DNA of 64,000 bases from contig NZ_BSDJ01000030.1 of assembly GCF_027925525.1 (NCBI RefSeq), positions 33,257-97,256 on the forward strand, given 5' to 3'. A model generated the notes under the pieces. That model was not told where the DNA came from, made no database searches, and was given only the letters and a program-made list of their open reading frames with translations. The position numbers and the translations under genes are program-made. Numbering within the stretch: the first letter of the stretch is position 1; every line of letters starts with the position of its first letter. The DNA comes from Paenibacillus tyrphae. Lineage in GTDB: Bacteria; Bacillota; Bacilli; Paenibacillales; NBRC-103111. Of this stretch, positions 17,642 to 25,464 are shown piece after piece.

Positions 17642-17734
17642 ACAGGTAGCTGGCTGGCGTAGCCGCTATAGGAATAGCAGCCTTAGCCCCTCTAGTTTTG
17701 CGTCCTATTCTTTCGAATAGTTTGCCTTTTTCAT
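17642..17734 (-). ncRNA. GEMM (cyclic di-GMP-I type) riboswitch
   Basis: Read on the minus strand the leader contains GGCAAACTATTCGAAAGAAT, a stem capped by a GAAA tetraloop, followed by AGGACGCAAAACTAGAGG and GGCTAAGG, and closing with AGCCAGCTACC. These match, in order and spacing, the conserved blocks of the GEMM-I aptamer (GGCAAAC, GNRA loop, GGACGCAAA, the GGCCUAA-like receptor region, and the GGUAGC-like 3' strand). A terminator hairpin follows before the gamma-glutamyltransferase start. Ligand choice between cyclic di-GMP and cyclic GMP-AMP was not decided. Confidence 0.88.
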
Positions 17735-17910
17735 GTTAAAAGGATCCCGTATGGAAAATTCAGCCTATGGCCTTGTAGGAAATATACACCATTTTTCCTA
17801 GTCCGGCAATTGTTTTTTTTGTAAAATTCCTCACAATCAGACATATAGTTTGAAAAATCGACATAAATGTCGAAAAACGTCGTATGAAAACCATTTCAGA
17901 AACGGCAACA

Positions 17911-17953
17911 AGCGAAGCCCGCGGTGATCCAAATCATCCGCAAGAGCTTCGCT
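17911..17953. repeat. Long stem-loop between regulator and riboswitch leader
   Basis: AGCGAAGC (17911-17918) pairs with GCTTCGCT (17946-17953), and inside it GCGG-TGAT pairs with ATCA-TCCGC. It lies just beyond the stop of the minus-strand PAS regulator. A clear T-run is missing, so a terminator or a regulatory stem are both possible. A smaller palindrome, CGACATAAATGTCG, lies at about 17859-17872. Confidence 0.5.
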
Positions 17954-18004
17954 CTATCTTGAGAGCCGCACCCGCAGGCGCAGTACGATTCCATGACTAT
18001 GGAC

Positions 18005-18673
18005 TTATAAAAACTTTTGGGCTGCGCTGCGCTCCTGATTTACCCGGATTTCATCGAGGTAATTGTAGAGCGTGAACTTGGAAATGTCTAAAAATTGACA
18101 TACCTTGTCGCCGGCTTTTTTCACGAGAAACGCGCCCCGGGCGTCCAAAAACTGCACCGCCTTGATCTTATCCTCTTTGGCCATATGGGACACGGGCTTG
18201 CCGATCGACTTCTGGCATTCCTGCAGCAAATAATCGACAAGATCGTTCACGTCGTTCACGAACACTTCCTTGACCTCCTGATCGAGGCTGTGCATGGTGA
18301 GCGACCGGATCGTATTTTCCGCCACGAGCAGATCCGAAATATCGAAGTTGATGCACAAAGCTCCGACCGTCTCGCCCTTGCCGTTCTTGATATACGTGGT
18401 CGACGAGCGCAAAATTTTGCCGTCCTTCGTCTGCGTAATATAGTTGTACCGGTCGCCGTCGGTGACCGTGCCGCGCAGCACTTCGAGCCCGAGGTTGCTG
18501 CCGCAGTCGCCGACCTTCCTTCCGGTAATGTGGCCGTTTTCGATGGCGACGATCGTGCTCTCGTACCCCTGTGTCAAATCGTGCAGCACGACCTCGCATT
18601 TATCCCCGAACTGCGCAGCAATGCAGCGAATCATGGGAAGGAGGAAGCTGATCTCCTCTTTAACCGATTCCAA
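18005..18673 (-). CDS. YheO/DauR-type PAS and helix-turn-helix regulator
   Basis: The 222-residue protein has an N-terminal YheO-like PAS domain (about residues 10-120; GDKCEVVLHDL and GALCINFDIS) and a C-terminal YheO-type helix-turn-helix region (about 160-215; VKKAGDKVCQFLDISKFTLYNYL). Relatives such as DauR regulate amino-acid catabolism genes. The start is a TTG at 18673, which brings the PAS domain into full length; no better ATG exists upstream of the domain. It lies divergently from nothing and upstream of the GEMM leader on the same strand, separated by about 270 nt of leader, so it is probably a separate unit. Confidence 0.85.
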   Translation of the reverse strand: MESVKEEISFLLPMIRCIAAQFGDKCEVVLHDLTQGYESTIVAIENGHITGRKVGDCGSNLGLEVLRGTVTDGDRYNYITQTKDGKILRSSTTYIKNGKGETVGALCINFDISDLLVAENTIRSLTMHSLDQEVKEVFVNDVNDLVDYLLQECQKSIGKPVSHMAKEDKIKAVQFLDARGAFLVKKAGDKVCQFLDISKFTLYNYLDEIRVNQERSAAQKFL

Positions 18674-18837
18674 TCCGTCTCACTTCTTTCCTTCAGTGTG
18701 CAAACCCCGTGAGTTTCAAAAAAATAGTTTGAGCACCAAAAAAGTTTTCTGTATCTTTAGTATCTTCGCAATCGGAAATCTTGTCAACCGAATTCGATGG
18801 ACGGACAAACGGGCGGTCGGCGAATGTTTGGAAATAA

Positions 18838-18867
18838 TTGTAGGCAGGGACGCCAGGAAGGTATAAT
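18838..18867 (+). promoter_or_regulatory. Sigma-A-type promoter of the NUDIX gene
   Basis: A perfect -10 box TATAAT (18862-18867) is preceded at 18 bp by TTGTAG (18838-18843), a fair -35 box. The NUDIX gene starts at 18910, about 35 nt after the expected start of transcription. Confidence 0.6.
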
Positions 18868-18909
18868 GAGGGGGAACGATCCTTACACAGCTATGAAGGA
18901 GGCTGTCCT

Positions 18910-19527
18910 ATGAATCACCGATGGTTGGAATGGGCCAAGCAGATTCAAGCAATCGCGCAGACCGGATTGGCGTATACGAAGGATGTCTACGATCGGGAGC
19001 GGTTCGAGGAATTGCGGCAAATGAGCGTCGACATTCTGGCTCATTACACGGAGACGGACCCCGGGAAAATCAAGCTGACGTTCGCCAGCGATACCGGCTA
19101 TGCCACGCCGAAGGTGGACATTCGCGGCGTCGTGTTCCGGGACGGGAAGCTTCTGCTGGTCCGCGAAAAGCACGACGGCGTCTGGTCGCTTCCGGGGGGA
19201 TGGGCGGATATCGGCTTGTCGCCGTCGGAGGTTGCGGTCAAGGAAATCAAGGAGGAATCGGGCTTCGATGCAAGGCCTGTCCGGCTGCTCGCCGTGCTGG
19301 ACAAGAAATTTCACGGCCATCCGCCGGAGCCGTATCATATTTATAAGCTGTTTATCCGATGCGACATTATCGGAGGGAGCGCCACGACCGGGGTGGAAAC
19401 GTCGGCCGTCGGTTTTTTCGGCGAAGACGAGCTGCCCGTCTTATCGGTAGAGCGTAACACCGAGGCACAGCTGCGGACGATGTTCGAGTTTCTCCGCGAT
19501 CCGGACAAACCGGTCATTTTGGATTGA
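18910..19527 (+). CDS. NUDIX hydrolase with N-terminal NUDIX_N2-like domain
   Basis: The 205-residue protein has an N-terminal helical domain (about residues 1-60; WLEWAKQIQAIAQTGLAYTKD) typical of ADP-ribose-type NUDIX proteins such as B. subtilis YjhB. The catalytic NUDIX box follows, running from GGWADIGLSPSE to KEIKEESGF with the metal-binding Glu residues in EIKEES. It should hydrolyse a nucleoside diphosphate linked to another group, possibly ADP-ribose or a nucleotide sugar. AAGGAGG precedes the ATG. The gene stands alone. Confidence 0.92.
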   Translation: MNHRWLEWAKQIQAIAQTGLAYTKDVYDRERFEELRQMSVDILAHYTETDPGKIKLTFASDTGYATPKVDIRGVVFRDGKLLLVREKHDGVWSLPGGWADIGLSPSEVAVKEIKEESGFDARPVRLLAVLDKKFHGHPPEPYHIYKLFIRCDIIGGSATTGVETSAVGFFGEDELPVLSVERNTEAQLRTMFEFLRDPDKPVILD

Positions 19528-19588
19528 TGAGGGGCGGAGGGCCCTAGGCTTGTTGAGAACGTGGGCGATTGAGATAATAGAGGTTACG

Positions 19589-19717
19589 AGGGGGCGGGGT
19601 ATCCACTTCCGGTCACTCTTGTCCGCAGGAAATTTTGATTTGAAGCCGCTTCGCAGCGGATATTTCCCGCGGACAAAGGCGAACGCTATCGCTCCTCCAG
19701 TGCATACCCCACCTCCG
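19589..19717. repeat. Nested inverted repeat of about 130 bp in intergenic DNA
   Basis: Three nested arm pairs are visible: GGGGTAT (19596-19602) with ATACCCC (19704-19710), GTCCGCaGGAAA (19621-19632) with TTTCCcGCGGAC (19663-19674), and a central CCGCTtcgcAGCGG. The element has no credible coding frame. It could be a miniature mobile element, a REP-like repeat or a structured RNA. This fills most of the gap between the NUDIX gene and the VOC remnant. Confidence 0.6.
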
Positions 19718-19861
19718 TATGTTTCTCTATTTCAGTCAAAAACCACTTTTCAACACTCAGAGGGGCGGAAGCCCCTCTTTTTGAGGTTATGGCGAGGAGG
19801 CAGTGCGCCGTATAAGCGGCTCTGCGAAAGGGGATAGGCTTGCTCGTACGGCATGACGAGG

Positions 19862-19974
19862 CTAGTTCAAGCGCTGAACGATTTCGTAGGCGTTGCCGCA
19901 AGGGGCTTCGAAATAGACCGCATAATATGTCGCATAATAGGTCACGTTGATCGGGAACAGCTTCGGCCCGCGTT
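19862..19974 (-). pseudogene. VOC/glyoxalase-family C-terminal remnant
   Basis: The minus-strand frame ending at TAG 19862-19864 reads GPKLFPINVTYYATYYAVYF followed by EAPCGNAYEIVQRLN. The YYAVYFE-x-P-x-GN-x-EIV pattern is the usual last strand and metal-ligand Glu of VOC/glyoxalase proteins (commonly YYAVFFEDPDGNKLEIV). Only about 35 residues remain and no start is present. A TATTATGCG repeat inside looks like a small duplication. It is taken as a decayed gene tail. Confidence 0.6.
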
Positions 19975-20007
19975 ACCTGGAGGGCGATATGGCTGAATCT
20001 GTTCGTG

Positions 20008-20604
20008 TTAGATTCTCTCCTCCAGGTTGGCGATGACTTGCTCCCAGCGGTGCTTCATTTCTTCTCGGCGGAACGCGTCCTCGAGCTTTTCCTGATGGAA
20101 GCTGATCATCGTTTTTCCCGAGCTTGCCGGCAGCAGACGGATTTGAACGGTAGACGCATGCTCCCAATCCTGAGGCTGCCAAGTCATGCGGAGCTGGGAC
20201 AGCGGCTTAAGCACCCGCAGCTGGCCGGACGTGCCGTCTTCGGTCAAATAGGCTTCCCCTTGCTGCGGGAGAGAGGGCAGCACGCCCAGCCACAAGCGCA
20301 GCCCTTCCGGCGCGGTCAGCAACTCCCAGGCCCGTTCCGGGGAAACCGGCAGCGTCCGGCGCACCCCGATCTGGAAGCCGGACGCCGCCGTCAATCCCGC
20401 GGGTCTACGGCCCCGCTTCTGCTCGAAGGCGGCGGCGATCGTCTCGCCCCAACGCGGCTCCACGTCATGCTCGTCGCGCAAATAGTTAACGATATCCTCG
20501 TAGGACCAGGTCTGGTCCACGGTTTTCTGCAAAATCATCAGCCACTCTTCCCGCGTATGGCCGGTTTCGTCCGGTAAAGCTTGCTTGGAGATCGGGGTCG
20601 TCAT
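20008..20604 (-). CDS. SRPBCC (AHSA1-like) protein with DUF4287-type N-terminus
   Basis: The 198-residue protein has an N-terminal helical segment (about residues 15-70; TREEWLMILQKTVDQTWSYE then GETIAAAFEQKRGRR) resembling DUF4287, and a C-terminal SRPBCC/START-like ligand-binding fold (about 80-195; RTLPVSPERAWELLTAPEGL). Such proteins bind a hydrophobic ligand, but the ligand is unknown. The ATG at 20604 follows GGAGGATG, so upstream extension to 20646 is rejected. It lies directly downstream of the WYL regulator in the same orientation, with an inverted repeat and TATAAT box between, so the regulator probably controls it. Confidence 0.88.
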   Translation of the reverse strand: MTTPISKQALPDETGHTREEWLMILQKTVDQTWSYEDIVNYLRDEHDVEPRWGETIAAAFEQKRGRRPAGLTAASGFQIGVRRTLPVSPERAWELLTAPEGLRLWLGVLPSLPQQGEAYLTEDGTSGQLRVLKPLSQLRMTWQPQDWEHASTVQIRLLPASSGKTMISFHQEKLEDAFRREEMKHRWEQVIANLEERI

Positions 20605-20635
20605 CGTTTCATCCTCCAAAACGTTAGATAATCCT

Positions 20636-20675
20636 ATTATAAACAAACTTCACTGACACGGATGGCCAGTGAAGT
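20636..20675 (-). promoter_or_regulatory. Inverted repeat and -10 box ahead of the SRPBCC gene
   Basis: ACTTCACTG (20647-20655) and CAGTGAAGT (20667-20675) form a perfect 9-bp inverted repeat with an 11-bp spacer. It overlaps the stop codon of the WYL regulator gene. Immediately downstream on the minus strand is TATAAT (20636-20641), so the repeat covers the -35 region of the SRPBCC gene. It is a good operator candidate for the WYL regulator. Confidence 0.6.
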
Positions 20676-21640
20676 TATAAGGTTTCGTAATATTCGGCAA
20701 GCGCGGAGGCGATGCCCGCCATGCATTCTTTGAGCGGGAGCGGCTCGACGGCAAAGATCGATCCCCCGTAGCCGAGCAGCATGTAAGGCAAGCGGGTGTA
20801 GGTGAACGACTCGGTGACTTGAAACTGCGCATGATCGGCCGACCGTTCGACGAGCGTGTGACCGAGCAGCCAGTGTCGGCAGAGATCGTTAATCGCCTGC
20901 GGCTGTCCTTGGATGCGGACAGTAATCAGTTCTTCTTGCGTCTCGGGGCCCGGCAGCAGATCCTTCAGCAAAAACTGCCGGGCGGAAAACCCGCCCGGCC
21001 GCACGAAGCTCTCCTCGGTGCGCGTCCAATCGCGGATACGGTCGACCCGGAAGCTGCGGATTTCCCGGCGGAGCCGGCAGTAAGCGACGATATACCATGC
21101 GCTCTTCCAATGGACCAGCCCGTACGGATCGATGTTCCGCTCTGTAACGTCGGATTCGTAGCCCGATTGATAGGCGATCCGCAGGGTAAGGCCTTCGGCG
21201 GCGGACTGCTCCAATACCTGCAGAACCGACTCGAGCCGGGGAGAGACTGGCGGATGGATGACCTCCAGTCCCGATTCGCGCCGCTCCAGCGCATGGAGCT
21301 GCTCCTCGTTCGTGTATCTCTTGAGCTTGGCAACGGCCCGCTCCAGCGCTTCGCCGTAGGGATAGCCCGCCTGCTGGGCGAAAGCCGCCGCATGGACGAG
21401 CGCCGTCTGCTCCTCTAAATCAAAAAACAACGGGGCCTCGTTGAACGATTCGAGCAAGCTGTAGCCGCCATGATGCCCGGCATCGGCGACGACGGGAACC
21501 CCGCTGGTGCACAAAGCGTCGATGCACCGGTAGACGGTGCGCACATGAATCTCCAGCTCGTCCGCGAGCTGTTGGGCGGTCATGCGCTTCCCCTTTTTAA
21601 GCAGCCACAGGATCGATAACATATTGTCCGCTTTAGACAT
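20675..21640 (-). CDS. WYL-domain helix-turn-helix regulator (YafY-like)
   Basis: The 321-residue protein starts with a winged helix-turn-helix (residues 4-60; MTAQQLADELEIHVRTVYRC). The WYL domain follows in the middle (about 140-215; LRIAYQSGYES...DPYGLVHWKSAWYIVAYCRLR), and a WCX C-terminal extension ends the protein. WYL domains sense nucleic acids or nucleotides in several studied cases. Its neighbour downstream, an SRPBCC protein, is a common partner of this family and is the likely target. Confidence 0.93.
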   Translation of the reverse strand: MSKADNMLSILWLLKKGKRMTAQQLADELEIHVRTVYRCIDALCTSGVPVVADAGHHGGYSLLESFNEAPLFFDLEEQTALVHAAAFAQQAGYPYGEALERAVAKLKRYTNEEQLHALERRESGLEVIHPPVSPRLESVLQVLEQSAAEGLTLRIAYQSGYESDVTERNIDPYGLVHWKSAWYIVAYCRLRREIRSFRVDRIRDWTRTEESFVRPGGFSARQFLLKDLLPGPETQEELITVRIQGQPQAINDLCRHWLLGHTLVERSADHAQFQVTESFTYTRLPYMLLGYGGSIFAVEPLPLKECMAGIASALAEYYETL

Positions 21641-21674
21641 AGCTTGATGCTCCTTTTCTAAGCGGCTGAAGGGA

Positions 21675-22301
21675 TTATGGAAGCGCGGCCTCCATGATCG
21701 TCAGAATATCCTTCGGATGCCGCAGACGGTAATTGGCCGCAATTCCGGCATCGTACGCTCCCCACAGCGCCAGTCCGGAGGCGACGCCCGCTCCGGCCGC
21801 GCACTGCATATCGTAGATGCTGTCTCCAATGTACAGCGTGTCCTTCGGCTCTGCTTCAAGCCGCTTCAAGGCGGTCAGAATCGGCTCGGGATGCGGCTTA
21901 TGCCGGGCCGTATCGTCGGCGCAGACGACGACATCGAAGTAAGGGTGCAGGTCGAACCGGGCAAAATCTTTGATATATTCCGTGCGTGTCTTGGAGGTGA
22001 CGATGCCGGTCCGCAGCCCGAGCTCTTTGACCCGGCGCAGCATCGGTTCGATGCCTTCGAATACGCGGATTTGGTAGTCATACCGCTCCATCAGCCGGTT
22101 CCAGCGTTTCGCGGCTTCCTCAATATCTTGAATCCCGAAGCGGGGGAGCGAGCGGACGCTCGGTATGCCGAGCACAAAGGTAAGATCCTCAGGCTCATAA
22201 GGGATGTTCCTCTCCTGCAACAGGTCCGACAGTGAACTAAGAATCGCCTGCTCCGTATCGAGCAGCGTACCATCTACATCGAATAATAGACAAGGATACA
22301 T
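21675..22301 (-). CDS. HAD-superfamily phosphatase (PpaX/Gph-like)
   Basis: The 208-residue enzyme carries HAD motif I as DVDGTLLDTE (nucleophile Asp), motif II in TGIVTSK, motif III Lys in ARHKPHPEP, and motif IV as YIGDSIYDMQ. The cap domain lies between motifs I and II. It resembles phosphoglycolate phosphatase and pyrophosphatase PpaX, but the substrate cannot be set from the sequence. It is a single gene 34 nt upstream of the WYL regulator in the same orientation and could share its transcript. Confidence 0.93.
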   Translation of the reverse strand: MYPCLLFDVDGTLLDTEQAILSSLSDLLQERNIPYEPEDLTFVLGIPSVRSLPRFGIQDIEEAAKRWNRLMERYDYQIRVFEGIEPMLRRVKELGLRTGIVTSKTRTEYIKDFARFDLHPYFDVVVCADDTARHKPHPEPILTALKRLEAEPKDTLYIGDSIYDMQCAAGAGVASGLALWGAYDAGIAANYRLRHPKDILTIMEAALP

Positions 22302-22506
22302 GAGGAATCAATCCTTTCGTTATGAATAATGCAATATAACTTAATTATACTTATAAAAACTTGTATTAACAAGTGAATGTCAATGAATATAAGTAATAAT
22401 ACCTAAATTACATAATGAAATATGCATAATTTCGTGATTTTTATGCATTCGCAAAATCAAGGTTTCCATACGCCGTTCCTTCTGCTACAATAGCAACAAC
22501 AAACGA

Positions 22507-22585
22507 AAGCCGTATGCGACTGGCGAAAAGAGTGGATAACCACAAGGGAGCATGCGGTCGGAATCTTGCCGTTCGCCTGGGTAAA
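22507..22585 (+). ncRNA. ZTP (pfl-type) riboswitch
   Basis: The leader contains GACTGGCG, then GTGGATAACCAC forming a small hairpin, then AAGGGAGCATGCGG, and about 20 nt later CCGTTCGCCTGGG. These are the conserved blocks of the pfl motif, which senses ZTP/ZMP when 10-formyl-tetrahydrofolate is low. A terminator follows and folD is downstream, a usual gene for this riboswitch. Confidence 0.92.
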
Positions 22586-22591
22586 AGTATT

Positions 22592-22634
22592 TGCCGAAGA
22601 CTCGTTGGAGTAGCTTTGGCGGATGCTTTTTTTT
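22592..22634 (+). terminator. Terminator of the ZTP riboswitch expression platform
   Basis: GCCGAAG-ACTC pairs with GAGT-ag-CTTTGGC (one G-T pair), and eight T follow shortly after ggatgc. Ligand binding would be expected to prevent this hairpin and let folD be transcribed, as in known ZTP switches. Confidence 0.85.
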
Positions 22635-22681
22635 CGTTTATGTGCCCAATTCTAGTGAAAATACATTGGAGGTCGAGCCCT

Positions 22682-23545
22682 ATGGCGCAACTGCTCAAAG
22701 CGAAAGAGGCGGCGGATCAAGTGTATGATCGGATTCTCAAGCGAACGGAGGAATGGAAGGCTGCCGGATGTCAGCCTTGCATGGGGGTTATTTTAGTCGA
22801 AGGCGATCCCGCCTCGCTGCTCTATGTCCGGGCCAAGCAAAAGATTGCCGGAAGGCTGGGCATTGCGTTCCAGTTGAAAACGTTCCGGCCTGACGTGCGG
22901 GAAAGCGAAGTGATGAGCCTGATCGCCGAGTGGAACGCCGATCCCGACGTTCACGGGATTATGCTGGAGCTTCCGCTGCCGAAGCATTGGTCCCAGGTAC
23001 GGATCGAGAGCGCCATCGCACCGCAGAAGGACGTAGACGGGGTAACGCCTGCAAGCAAGCTGGCAACGATGACGGGCGCCGAGGGTCTTTACCCCGCCAC
23101 GCCGCAGGCTTGCATTCGGCTGCTTCGGCATTACGGCTACCGGCTGGAAGGCAGTAACGTTGCGTTGATCGGCCGGGGCCAGACGGTAGGGCTGCCGCTC
23201 TTCCATATGCTGCAGCGAGAGCAAGCCACCGTCACCGTCTGTCACTCGCGCACCCCGGATCTTGCCTTCCATCTGCGGCATGCGGAGATTGCTTTTGCTG
23301 CGGCAGGACAGCCTGGCCTTGTGACCCGGGAGATGGTTCACCCGGAGCTCGTTCTCATCGATGCGGGAATTAACGAATCGGCAGACGGAAGTATCGCAGG
23401 GGATGTGTCTGCAGGAGCGGCCGAAGCGGTGAAGGCGGTATCCCCGGTACCCGGCGGCGTCGGGACGCTCACGACGGCGATTTTATTCGAAAATGTGCTG
23501 AAAGCGCTGGAGCTGCAGGTCCGAGGAAAGGTGGCGGGACAATGA
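22682..23545 (+). CDS. folD: Methylenetetrahydrofolate dehydrogenase/cyclohydrolase FolD, divergent
   Basis: The 287-residue protein keeps the FolD plan: substrate Lys in LYVRAKQK, the Asp motif KDVDGVTP, the NADP site VALIGRGQTVGLP and the C-terminal SPVPGGVGTLT. Several positions depart from standard FolD (usual DVDGFHP, PCTP, GRSNIVGKP), so this may be an accessory copy. The ATG at 22682 follows TTGGAGGTC; the longer frame back to 22514 would overlap the riboswitch and is rejected. It overlaps the cyclohydrolase gene by four bases. Both enzymes interconvert one-carbon folates for purine synthesis. Confidence 0.93.
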   Translation: MAQLLKAKEAADQVYDRILKRTEEWKAAGCQPCMGVILVEGDPASLLYVRAKQKIAGRLGIAFQLKTFRPDVRESEVMSLIAEWNADPDVHGIMLELPLPKHWSQVRIESAIAPQKDVDGVTPASKLATMTGAEGLYPATPQACIRLLRHYGYRLEGSNVALIGRGQTVGLPLFHMLQREQATVTVCHSRTPDLAFHLRHAEIAFAAAGQPGLVTREMVHPELVLIDAGINESADGSIAGDVSAGAAEAVKAVSPVPGGVGTLTTAILFENVLKALELQVRGKVAGQ

Positions 23546-24183
23546 CGTCAACGGTATGGTGGAACCGAATGGTGGGGGAGTTCGTTCGGGAGGCCGGAAG
23601 CGTGGAGCCGACGCCGGGAGGAGGCAGTGTGGCCGCTCTCGCTGCAGCGCTCGGAGCCGCGATGGCGTCGATGGCAAGCCGTCTGTCGCAGGGGGAGGCC
23701 TTCGCCTCATTCCAAACTTCCATAGGCGAAACTCTGGAGACGATGAACCGGCTTACCCGGGCGTGCGAGGAGCTGCTGGAAGCGGATATCCGCGCGTTCG
23801 AGGAATATATGAGGGCGCTGAAGCTGCCTAAGGAAAGCGAAGAGGAGCGGGAGGCAAGACGCACGGCGATCGATGAAGCGGCCATGGGTGCCACCGGGGT
23901 CCCGCTCCGGCTGGTGCAGGTATGCTTGGACGGGCTGCGGAATGCGGAGCGGATCGCCGGGTGCTGCAACAAACATGTCGTCTCGGATCTGGGCATCGGG
24001 GCGCTGCTGTTCGAAGCGTCCGCCCAATCCGCCGGGTTGACCGTGCGGATCAACTTGCGTTCGCTGAGAAACGCGGACCTTCGAGCGCAATATGAACGGC
24101 AGATGACCGCGATGCTTCAGGAGGCGGAGTCGCTCAAAACGCAGGTGCTCCGAACCGTCCACAGCCGGATTGCGGGGCATTGA
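23542..24183 (+). CDS. Cyclodeaminase/cyclohydrolase family protein (FchA-like)
   Basis: The 213-residue, mostly helical protein matches the formiminotransferase-cyclodeaminase/methenyl-THF cyclohydrolase family, with PTPGGGSVAALAAALGAAMASM near the N-terminus as the family hallmark. It probably hydrolyses 5,10-methenyl-THF or deaminates 5-formimino-THF. It is translationally coupled to folD (ATGA overlap) and so also lies under the ZTP riboswitch. Having a separate cyclohydrolase next to a divergent FolD suggests the two activities may be divided between the proteins. Confidence 0.9.
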   Translation: MTSTVWWNRMVGEFVREAGSVEPTPGGGSVAALAAALGAAMASMASRLSQGEAFASFQTSIGETLETMNRLTRACEELLEADIRAFEEYMRALKLPKESEEEREARRTAIDEAAMGATGVPLRLVQVCLDGLRNAERIAGCCNKHVVSDLGIGALLFEASAQSAGLTVRINLRSLRNADLRAQYERQMTAMLQEAESLKTQVLRTVHSRIAGH

Positions 24184-24354
24184 CCAATCGCTGGTGCCGG
24201 CTGATTCCGGTCGCAGGCAGGTGTTTGAAAAAAGTCACAATTGCCCAATGCTTGGCGAATTCCGGCAGTTTATAATAAAGATGAATCTTTGGGCTCGTCC
24301 GGTGCGGGCCAGAAGACAGCGGTTACATTCTATTTCTTATTTGGAGGTCATGCC

Positions 24355-24648
24355 ATGTTGAATCATCCCATTGGCCGCTTGCGCATCGTCGCTTTTATCG
24401 AGGGGATGTCCTATCTCGTTCTGCTGGCCATCGCCATGCCGCTCAAGTATTTTCTGGATATGCCGCAAGCCGTCAAAATTGTCGGATCGCTCCACGGCCT
24501 GTTGTTCGTGCTGTACGTGCTGGCCGTCATCCACGTCACCTTCGCTCACCGCTGGACCGTGCTGAAAGTGCTGTTCGCCATGCTTGCCGCCTTCATTCCG
24601 TTCGGCAATTTTATCCTGGATTCTCGCTTATTGAAAAACAGCCGTTAG
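24355..24648 (+). CDS. DUF3817 family small membrane protein
   Basis: The 97-residue protein has three hydrophobic helices and the DUF3817 pattern (GRLRIVAFIEGMSYLVLL, PLKYFLDMPQAVKIVGSLHG). The ATG at 24355 is preceded by TTTGGAGGTCATG, and the frame upstream of it is not protein-like. Family function is unknown. It stands alone after folD-fchA. Confidence 0.9.
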   Translation: MLNHPIGRLRIVAFIEGMSYLVLLAIAMPLKYFLDMPQAVKIVGSLHGLLFVLYVLAVIHVTFAHRWTVLKVLFAMLAAFIPFGNFILDSRLLKNSR

Positions 24649-24722
24649 GCGACCCGAAAAAGGCAGCCGCATGGAGAAGCTTGCAGGTCTGCCTTTCGCA
24701 GCCGCCTATAACGATTTGTCCG

Positions 24723-24750
24723 AAAAGACTCCGGTAAGGAGTTTTTCTCA
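24723..24750. terminator. Rho-independent terminator after the DUF3817 gene
   Basis: ACTCC (24728-24732) and GGAGT (24738-24742) enclose a five-base loop, with flanking A and T runs (AAAAG ... TTTTTC). It lies between convergent genes and may act in both directions. Confidence 0.75.
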
Positions 24751-24810
24751 TTTTCTTGTTTTACAACCGTTTGGTTCACCGACCCGAATTACTCCTGCAA
24801 GTTCCTCTGC

Positions 24811-25416
24811 TTAGGTTAGCTTATCCCACTTGGCCCACATTTTGCGCGGATTTAGCTCGTACTCTTCGTTGTCCCGGAACATGAACCGGTGCATAATAAA
24901 TTCCCTGCGGATCGTCGCAAAGTCCTCGTGATACTGTCGGATGAAGTCGTTGATTTCTTGCTCCGTATACTTTCGTCCCTTCTCCAATCGGGAGACGATA
25001 TGCTCCAGGACGATCAGCTTTTTCTTCAACTGGGCAGGCACGTGCTTTAATTTGCCTTCGGAGGTGAAGAAGTTTTTCAGAACGGATTGCTGCAGACGTT
25101 CGGCTTTGTCCTCGGGCATGGAAGGCCCTCCTGTCTCGTTGGAATGGGAGTAGATCAGCTCTACCGAAGCGGCGGCGTTCGCCTTGATGAAGTGATGATT
25201 TAGCGAAAAGTAGATGGTATTCTTCACCCGGCGCTCATAAAGCAAGCTGGCTTCCCGCAGTTTGGCGGCGTGGTGGGTAATGGTGGCAGGGGTTACGCCT
25301 AATTTGTCGGCGAGCACCTGTCCGTTCAGCTCCCCGTCCGCCAGCAGGATAAGGATGCGGATTCTTGTCGGGTCGGCGAGCGCTTTATGATAGTTGACGA
25401 TCTTATCCAGCTGCAT
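24811..25416 (-). CDS. ArsR-family regulator with DUF2087 domain
   Basis: The 201-residue protein has an N-terminal ArsR winged helix (residues 1-85; NYHKALADPTRIRILILLADGEL, ATITHHAAKLREASL) and a C-terminal DUF2087 segment (about 120-200; RKYTEQEINDFIRQYHEDFATIRREFI). No metal-binding Cys cluster is visible. The ATG at 25416 follows a near-perfect GGAGGTGATC, so the ATG at 25452 is rejected. A palindrome upstream (25465-25480) is a likely autoregulatory operator. Confidence 0.92.
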   Translation of the reverse strand: MQLDKIVNYHKALADPTRIRILILLADGELNGQVLADKLGVTPATITHHAAKLREASLLYERRVKNTIYFSLNHHFIKANAAASVELIYSHSNETGGPSMPEDKAERLQQSVLKNFFTSEGKLKHVPAQLKKKLIVLEHIVSRLEKGRKYTEQEINDFIRQYHEDFATIRREFIMHRFMFRDNEEYELNPRKMWAKWDKLT

Positions 25417-25464
25417 GGGTTGAAGATCACCTCCATGTTTTTTAGTGCGCATCTAATTTAATAT

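Noticed and set aside
19550..19837. 95-codon plus-strand frame after the NUDIX gene
   Set aside because: It runs through the nested inverted repeat, has no ribosome site and no protein-like content.
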